Positions 5,724-10,776 of a stretch of DNA of 10,776 nt are shown here, one piece after another. A model generated the notes under the pieces. It saw nothing but the letters and a program-made list of their open reading frames with translations, was not told where the DNA came from and made no database searches. This stretch comes from JBFJVZ01 sp041623895. Lineage in GTDB: Bacteria > Planctomycetota > Planctomycetia > Pirellulales > Pirellulaceae. Position 1 is the stretch's first letter, and every line of letters begins with the position of its first letter. The stretch covers positions 1 to 10,776 of the forward strand of contig JBFJVZ010000278.1 in assembly GCA_041623895.1 (NCBI GenBank). Direction: 5' to 3'. Both the position numbers and the translations under genes were made by a program.

Positions 5724-8700
5724 ATGGGAACGATCAAACAAGCTTTCCGCAAGCCAACATTGCTCTGGTTTGTCTGCTGGTTTGTTTGTTGGTTCAGTTT
5801 TCCAGCGGTCGTTGCTGCGGAGAACAACGACAATGATTTTTTCGAATCGCGGATACGACCGCTGCTGATCACACATTGCCTTGCATGCCACGGAGAGAAG
5901 AAACAAGAGTCTGGGCTGCGTCTCGATTCACGGGCTGGGATTCTTAGTGGCGGCGAAAGCGGACCCGCGGCGCGACCGAATCAACCCGAGGCAAGCCTGA
6001 TCGTGCAAGTGATTCGGCAGACGGGCGATGTGCAGATGCCACCGGACGGAAAACTTTCGCCGGATCAGATCGACGCGATCAGCAACTGGATCCAACGTGG
6101 CCTGCCGTGGCCAGATTCAAGTCCTGTTCCAGCTCAAGCCGCATCACCCGATCCGAAATCACACTGGGCGTTTCAACAGGTTCAACATCCGCGCCCGCCA
6201 GCGGTAAAGGACCAAAATTGGCCGATCACGAAAATTGATCACTTTGTGTTGGCCCGCCTGGAAGCCAACAAGCTTACGCCGGCAGACCAGGCCTCACCCA
6301 CAACTTTGATTCGCCGCGCGACTTTTGATCTGCTCGGACTGCCGCCAACCGCCGAGCAGGTCACCGCATTCGAATCGGCGTCGCGTGATGACCCGCAGAC
6401 TGCATGGACAGCGCTGATCGACCGACTGCTAGACTCCCCGCACTACGGAGAACGTCAGGCGAGACACTGGTTAGACGTGGCCCGATACGCTGATAACAAA
6501 GGCTATGTTTTCTTCGAACAAAAGGATTACCCTTGGGCATGGACGTATCGTGACTGGGTCATCCAGGCCTTTAATGACGACTTGCCGTATGACCAGTTTT
6601 TGCTGTGGCAACTCGCAGCCGACAAGATCAAAGTTGACGACCCTGGATCGCTGGCCGCGATGGGGTTTCTAACTGTCGGGCCGCGATTCATGAACAACAC
6701 TCACGACGTCATCGACGACCGGATTGATGTCGTCACGCGAGGTTTGTTGGGGCTAACCGTGACGTGTGCTCGCTGCCATGACCACAAATTCGACCCGGTA
6801 CCGCAGGAAGACTACTACTCGCTGTACGGAATCTTTCGCAGTTCGATTGAGCCGATGTTGCCCCCGCTGATCCAACGGGTTCCTGACAGCGAACAGTATC
6901 GCAGCTTTGAAGCAGGCCTGCAGCAGCGAATCACGAAACTGGAGACGTTCATCGACTCGCAGCGCGAAGCCATGATGGATGGCGCCCGCACGCGGGCCGC
7001 AGAATATCTGCTGGCTGTCCACCACAAGCGGAATCACCCGACCACTGAAAACTTCATGCTGCTGACGGAAAAAGGAGCACTCATTCCCGCGATGGTCCAC
7101 CGCTGGGAAGTTTATTTGAGAACGGCCAAACGCAACGGCGACCCGGTTTGGAGCCTCTGGCATCGCTTTTCCAATTTGCCTGAAGCAAACTTTGCAGTGC
7201 TTGCGGCAAAGCTTTCAGTATCGTTGCCGGCCGAAGTGGCGAACGTGAATCCACTTGTACAAAAAGCGTTTGCGTCCGATCCACCAAATTCGATGGAGGA
7301 TGTCGCGAAGACCTATGCGGAACTATTGAATCGAATCGATGCTCTCTGGCGGCAGCAATTGGAAGGCGGTGAAGTCGCAAAGACGCGACTGGATGACGAC
7401 GCGGCCGAGCAGATTCGGCAAGTTTTTTACGGAGCCGGGTCACCGCCAATGGTGCCCCGTGAATTGAGCTGGGGATTTCTGGACCTGCTGCCCGACCGGC
7501 CGACGCAGGGCGAGTTCAAGAAACTGCTGGGAGAGGTTGAAAAGTTCCGCACTTCGGGGGCCGGTGCGCCGCCTCGCGCCATGGTGCTGGTTGATTCGCA
7601 GGAGCCGTACGAACCTGTCGTGTTCGCACGCGGTAACCCCAACCGGGAAGGCGACCGAGTTCCACGCCGCTTCCTGAAAGTGCTATCGGAAGATGAGCGG
7701 CCAACATTCCAAGACGGAAGTGGCCGCCTTGAACTGGCCCGCGCAATCATCGCTCCAAACAATCCGCTCACCGCGCGGGTCTTTGTCAATCGAATCTGGC
7801 AACAGCACTTCGGCAGAGGGCTCGTCCAGACCGCCAGCGACTTTGGGCTCCGCAGTTCACCTCCATCGCATCCTGAATTACTGGACTTTCTGGCTGCAGA
7901 ATTCGTTGCCAGTGGCTGGTCGGTTAAGAAACTACATCGGCTGATCATGACCTCGGCGGTGTACAAACAGTCCAGCGACGTTGCCCGCTCCGCGCAACAG
8001 GGCGCAATGCAAATTGATTCAGCGAACCATCTCTTGTGGAAATTTCCGCGGCGGCGGCTTGACTTCGAGTCGATGCGGGATGCACACCTTGCCGTCGCTC
8101 AATCGCTCGATACAACGCTCGGCGGACCGCCGGTCAGAATATTGAATGGCTATCACCGCCGCCGCACAATTTACGGCTTTGTCGATCGCATGGACCTGCC
8201 GGGACTGATGCGGACTTTTGATTTTCCTGAGCCGGCTGCGACGAGCCCCGGGCGCGAGGTCACGACGATCCCCCAACAAGCGTTATTCTTCTTGAATCAC
8301 GAATTCGTCGCCGAGACAGCACGGCGGGTCCTCCGCCGCGGCGATGTAAAGCAGCTGATGGATCATTCCGACAAGTTGGATCGAATTCATCGCGTCCTGT
8401 TTGGTCGGAAACCAACAACGTTTGAGCGATTGTTGGCCGACGCATTTCTTAACCGCAAAGAGAATGTGCAAGAGCCGAAACACTGGGCTTACGGTTACGG
8501 CAGCGTCGACGAGGAATCGATGCGAGTGATGAGGTTTGCCGAACTGAAACACTGGACAGGCTCGCGCTGGCAGGCCGGGCCAAACCTTCCCGATCCAAAA
8601 CTCGGCTGGCTGTTCCACGATCGAACGGGTGGACACCCGGCTGCTTCGCACGATCGTTGCTTTATCCGACGCTGGACCGCGCCGGTGTCAGGAGTTTTTG

Positions 8701-9044
8701 AGATTGACGGCAAGCTTGCGCATCGGCCCGAGCCGGGCAATGGCGTACGAGGCCGCGTGATCAGCAGTCACGATGGTCTGCTGGGCCAGTGGACTGTGGA
8801 TCAGTCGGAATCGGAAACGAAGATCGAAAAGGTAGCGGTTCAGGCTGGGCAAACGATCGATTTCGTCGTGGACTTTCAAGAACAGATTCTGCATGACGAA
8901 TTTGAATGGCCGATAATCATTCGGCTCACCGATTCAGACAGCCAATGGGATTCGCAAAAAGATTTTGTCGGACCCGGCTCCGATCCATGGGCCGATTATG
9001 TCCACGCACTCTTGATGACCAACGAGTTTGCGTTTGTCGAGTAG
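5724..9044 (+). CDS. Planctomycete-type cytochrome c / DUF1549 / DUF1553 exported protein
   Basis: Large exported protein with the order PSCyt1 (PF07635), DUF1549 (PF07583), DUF1553 (PF07587), seen in hundreds of planctomycete paralogues of unproven function. From the ATG at 5724 (1106 residues) there is a basic start and a Trp/Phe-rich hydrophobic signal ending VVAA-E. A CLACH heme site follows (C52, C55, H56; codons 5877-5891), with QMPPDG (M105) as probable axial ligand. DUF1549 covers about 169-375 (LIRRATFDLLGLPPT, then HYGERQARHWLDVARYAD) and ends with a second CxxCH, CARCHDHKFDP (C348). DUF1553 covers about 666-909 (NPLTARVFVNRIWQQHFGRG, then TTIPQQALFFLNHEF). A roughly 170-residue beta-rich insertion (914-1084) splits it from its usual last motif, WADYVHALLMTNEFAFVE. 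The frame is open back to TTG 5661, overlapping the esterase, and ATG 5691 is another possible start. I prefer 5724 because it gives the most typical signal peptide. The protein probably handles electrons in an oxidative step on sugars, which is inference. Confidence 0.9.
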   Translation: MGTIKQAFRKPTLLWFVCWFVCWFSFPAVVAAENNDNDFFESRIRPLLITHCLACHGEKKQESGLRLDSRAGILSGGESGPAARPNQPEASLIVQVIRQTGDVQMPPDGKLSPDQIDAISNWIQRGLPWPDSSPVPAQAASPDPKSHWAFQQVQHPRPPAVKDQNWPITKIDHFVLARLEANKLTPADQASPTTLIRRATFDLLGLPPTAEQVTAFESASRDDPQTAWTALIDRLLDSPHYGERQARHWLDVARYADNKGYVFFEQKDYPWAWTYRDWVIQAFNDDLPYDQFLLWQLAADKIKVDDPGSLAAMGFLTVGPRFMNNTHDVIDDRIDVVTRGLLGLTVTCARCHDHKFDPVPQEDYYSLYGIFRSSIEPMLPPLIQRVPDSEQYRSFEAGLQQRITKLETFIDSQREAMMDGARTRAAEYLLAVHHKRNHPTTENFMLLTEKGALIPAMVHRWEVYLRTAKRNGDPVWSLWHRFSNLPEANFAVLAAKLSVSLPAEVANVNPLVQKAFASDPPNSMEDVAKTYAELLNRIDALWRQQLEGGEVAKTRLDDDAAEQIRQVFYGAGSPPMVPRELSWGFLDLLPDRPTQGEFKKLLGEVEKFRTSGAGAPPRAMVLVDSQEPYEPVVFARGNPNREGDRVPRRFLKVLSEDERPTFQDGSGRLELARAIIAPNNPLTARVFVNRIWQQHFGRGLVQTASDFGLRSSPPSHPELLDFLAAEFVASGWSVKKLHRLIMTSAVYKQSSDVARSAQQGAMQIDSANHLLWKFPRRRLDFESMRDAHLAVAQSLDTTLGGPPVRILNGYHRRRTIYGFVDRMDLPGLMRTFDFPEPAATSPGREVTTIPQQALFFLNHEFVAETARRVLRRGDVKQLMDHSDKLDRIHRVLFGRKPTTFERLLADAFLNRKENVQEPKHWAYGYGSVDEESMRVMRFAELKHWTGSRWQAGPNLPDPKLGWLFHDRTGGHPAASHDRCFIRRWTAPVSGVFEIDGKLAHRPEPGNGVRGRVISSHDGLLGQWTVDQSESETKIEKVAVQAGQTIDFVVDFQEQILHDEFEWPIIIRLTDSDSQWDSQKDFVGPGSDPWADYVHALLMTNEFAFVE

Positions 9045-9193
9045 AATGAAACCGCCGAACATCGAACAGGGCTGTGACAAGAAAGCAGAGCGCGGCGCCG
9101 CCCTGGGGTTCAAGGCAACCATGAATCCAAGGCCGTAAAACGCGTTCCCCGCGGCGACCACAAGACCTCGAAACTCTCTCCAAAACAGAAGCA
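9045..9193. other. Intergenic spacer between the cytochrome gene and the DUF1501 gene
   Basis: This 149-nt spacer contains a 30-codon open frame from ATG 9046 to TAA 9138 without a recognisable motif, and a perfect 10-bp palindrome, GCGGCGCCGC, at 9092-9101. There is no T-tract, so no terminator is supported, and I see no clear promoter. The gap is wide for a simple operon, and the DUF1501 gene could have its own promoter here. Confidence 0.5.
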
Positions 9194-10606
9194 TTGAGCA
9201 CTAACAAGTCGACTCCGCTGACTAGCCCTCTTTCCCGGCGTGAGCTCCTGCGTCGATCGGGAATGGGCTTTGGCATGCTCGGTCTTGCCGGGCTGTTAAG
9301 TGACGAGCGGGCGGAGGCTGGCAGCGATAACGTGCTCGCAGAAAAACCAGCACACTTTGAGCCAAAAGCCAAACGTGTCGTTCATCTTTTTATGAATGGC
9401 GGCCCGTCGCAGGTCGACACGTTCGACTACAAACCGGAACTGGGCAAACGGCACGGCCAACCGATGCCCACAGGTAACCTTCGCACGGAACGGCTAACCG
9501 GCGGGATTATGAAATCGCCCTTCGAGTTCCGGCGACGGGGCGAGTCAGGTCTTTGGGTCAGCAAACTGTTTGAGAAGACAGCTGGTTGCATTGACGACAT
9601 CGCCGTGATCCGTTCGATGTATGCCGAAGTTCCCAACCACGAGCCATCGTTGATGCTGATGAATTGCGGTGACGGGCGGCTTCCTCGACCAAGCTTTGGA
9701 GCCTGGACCACATACGGCCTGGGAACTGAAAACCAGAATCTGCCAGCATTCGTTGCCATGTGCCCCGGCGGTTATCCGATTGTCTCCACCCGGAATTGGC
9801 GTTCGGCGTTTCTGCCGGGAGCCTGTCAGGGGACTTACATTGACACAAAGAATACCGAAGTCACAAAATTGATCGAGAACATTGAAAACGGTCGGCTCAA
9901 CCTTTCCCAGCAACGCCGGCAACTTGATCTCGTCCGCGCTTACAATCAACAACATGCGTTAAGTCGACATGATCCTCAACTCGAAGCCCGCATCGAGTCG
10001 TTCGAGCTTGCCTATCGGATGCAGTCCGAAGCAGCGGAAGCGTTCGACGTCAGCCGCGAACCAAAACATATCCAGGAACTGTACGGCTCGGGAACGCACG
10101 GCAGGCAGTTGTTGATCACTCGACGATTGCTGGAGCGCGGTGTGCGATTCATCCAGGTTTGGAGTGGAGGCGGCCAGCCTTGGGACAACCACAATGGCTT
10201 GGAAAAGAACCACCAAAAATTGGCACTCGAGTGGGACGGACCAATCGCTGCATTTCTGCGTGATCTGAAGCAGCGCGGCATGCTCGAGTCCACATTGATC
10301 TTGTGGGGCGGCGAGTTCGGTCGCACACCGGTTGCCGAAAAGCCCGCCCTGGACGGTCGTGATCACAATCATTACGGCTTCACGTGCTGGCTGGCCGGCG
10401 GTGGAGTTCGCGGCGGACAGGCCTACGGAGCGACCGATGATTTCGGGTTCCGTGCTGTCCAAAACCCGATGTCGGTGCACGATCTTCACGCCACCATGCT
10501 GCACCTGCTGGGCATTGACCACAAACGACTGACGTACCGTTATGCAGGTCGCGATTTCCGGCTCACCGACGTGCATGGCAACGTGGTTCAAGAAATCTTG
10601 GCGTGA
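9194..10606 (+). CDS. DUF1501 family exported protein with twin-arginine signal
   Basis: DUF1501 protein (PF07394), a family with an alkaline-phosphatase/sulfatase-like fold that is almost always found next to DUF1549/DUF1553 proteins in planctomycetes. Its activity is not established. The 470 residues are a full-length member. Residues 14-21 read SRRELLRR and are followed by a hydrophobic stretch (MGFGMLGLAGLL), a twin-arginine export signal. Family motifs are RVVHLFMNGGPSQVDTFD (61-78), VWSGGGQPWDNHNG (322-335), LWGGEFGRTP (370-379), GRDHNHYGFTCWLAGGG (388-404) and VHDLHATMLHLLGID (428-442). The His/Asp-rich motifs could bind a metal. The start is TTG: the frame is open only from 9125, there is no ATG before residue 24, and starting there would lose the Tat signal. 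It lies 149 nt after the cytochrome protein and 26 nt before the DUF1080 gene. Tat export suggests it folds, perhaps with a cofactor, before crossing the membrane. Confidence 0.92.
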   Translation: MSTNKSTPLTSPLSRRELLRRSGMGFGMLGLAGLLSDERAEAGSDNVLAEKPAHFEPKAKRVVHLFMNGGPSQVDTFDYKPELGKRHGQPMPTGNLRTERLTGGIMKSPFEFRRRGESGLWVSKLFEKTAGCIDDIAVIRSMYAEVPNHEPSLMLMNCGDGRLPRPSFGAWTTYGLGTENQNLPAFVAMCPGGYPIVSTRNWRSAFLPGACQGTYIDTKNTEVTKLIENIENGRLNLSQQRRQLDLVRAYNQQHALSRHDPQLEARIESFELAYRMQSEAAEAFDVSREPKHIQELYGSGTHGRQLLITRRLLERGVRFIQVWSGGGQPWDNHNGLEKNHQKLALEWDGPIAAFLRDLKQRGMLESTLILWGGEFGRTPVAEKPALDGRDHNHYGFTCWLAGGGVRGGQAYGATDDFGFRAVQNPMSVHDLHATMLHLLGIDHKRLTYRYAGRDFRLTDVHGNVVQEILA

Positions 10607-10632
10607 TTACTTTCTAACAAGAAACATTCAAC

Positions 10633-10776
10633 ATGAAATACAAATCCCGAATTGTCCTGCTGATCGCCACGCTCTGGTTAGCGTTGGCAACGCCGCGAAT
10701 ATCGTGGGCCGAAGATGACTTTAAGCCAATGTTCAACGGCAAGGATTTATCCGGTTGGATATTGACCAACACACCC
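10633..10776 (+). CDS. DUF1080 protein (3-keto-disaccharide hydrolase family), 5' part only
   Basis: Only the first 48 codons are inside the window; the frame is still open at the edge. The N-terminus MKYKSRIVLLIATLWLALA followed by TPRISWA-EDD is a typical Sec signal peptide, and the mature part begins DFKPMFNGKDLSGWILTN, the standard opening of the DUF1080 domain (PF06439, concanavalin-like fold). Members studied in other bacteria cleave 3-keto-glycosides, and the family carries the name 3-keto-disaccharide hydrolase. The start is the ATG at 10633, 26 nt after the DUF1501 stop, with no clear Shine-Dalgarno, so the two are probably one transcript. Other domains may follow beyond the window. 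Confidence 0.88.
   Translation, partial: MKYKSRIVLLIATLWLALATPRISWAEDDFKPMFNGKDLSGWILTNTP

Noticed and set aside
9046..9138. 30-codon plus-strand open frame after the cytochrome gene
   Set aside because: Too short to judge, no motif, no ribosome binding site, and no sign of coding selection visible from one sequence.
8926..9372. Minus-strand frame of 148 codons across the cytochrome/DUF1501 junction
   Set aside because: Shadow of the plus-strand genes; Arg/Ser-rich with no domain.

Overview
The window looks like a planctomycete chromosome (Planctomycetota, probably a Rhodopirellula/Blastopirellula-type member of the Pirellulales). The main reason is the right half: a planctomycete-type cytochrome c/DUF1549/DUF1553 protein, then a DUF1501 protein, then a DUF1080 protein. 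This combination is massively expanded in that phylum. Weak or absent Shine-Dalgarno sites, several GTG/TTG starts and intergenic palindromic 'GTCCTGGCCTAC' repeats fit the same picture. The phylum call is inference from protein families; there is no rRNA or other marker gene here.

Left half, minus strand (read from about 3949 down to 259): a tight three-gene operon. It encodes an enolase-superfamily (mandelate racemase/muconate lactonizing type) acid-sugar dehydratase-like enzyme, a sodium:solute symporter and a creatininase-family metal-dependent amidohydrolase. The gaps are 1 nt and about 12 nt. The simplest reading is an uptake and catabolism unit for a small organic acid, probably a sugar acid, lactone or lactam: the symporter imports it and the two cytoplasmic enzymes act on it. 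The exact substrate cannot be read from the sequence.

Middle (3950-4381): a divergent intergenic region of 432 nt with no convincing gene. Its right part is packed with short direct and inverted repeats, including a perfect 22-bp hairpin. A 27-nt string from it recurs in direct orientation at 122-148, so related repeats lie on both sides of the minus-strand operon.

Right half, plus strand (4382 to the window end): four exported proteins. These are a sialate O-acetylesterase-like SGNH esterase with a coiled-coil insertion, a large cytochrome c/DUF1549/DUF1553 protein with two CxxCH motifs and a C-terminal insertion, a DUF1501 protein with a twin-arginine signal, and the first 48 codons of a DUF1080 protein cut by the window edge. 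The set points to glycan or glycoside breakdown outside the cytoplasm: deacetylation by the esterase, a redox-linked step by the cytochrome protein, and DUF1080 acting on a (possibly 3-keto) sugar. The roles of DUF1549, DUF1553 and DUF1501 are not established, so this pathway is a hypothesis.

I found no rRNA, tRNA, CRISPR array, transposase, integrase or recognisable defence gene. There is no clearly new system. The most notable items are the repeat-flanked minus-strand operon, the missing second lysine in the enolase-superfamily KxK motif, and the two lineage-type insertions in the plus-strand enzymes.
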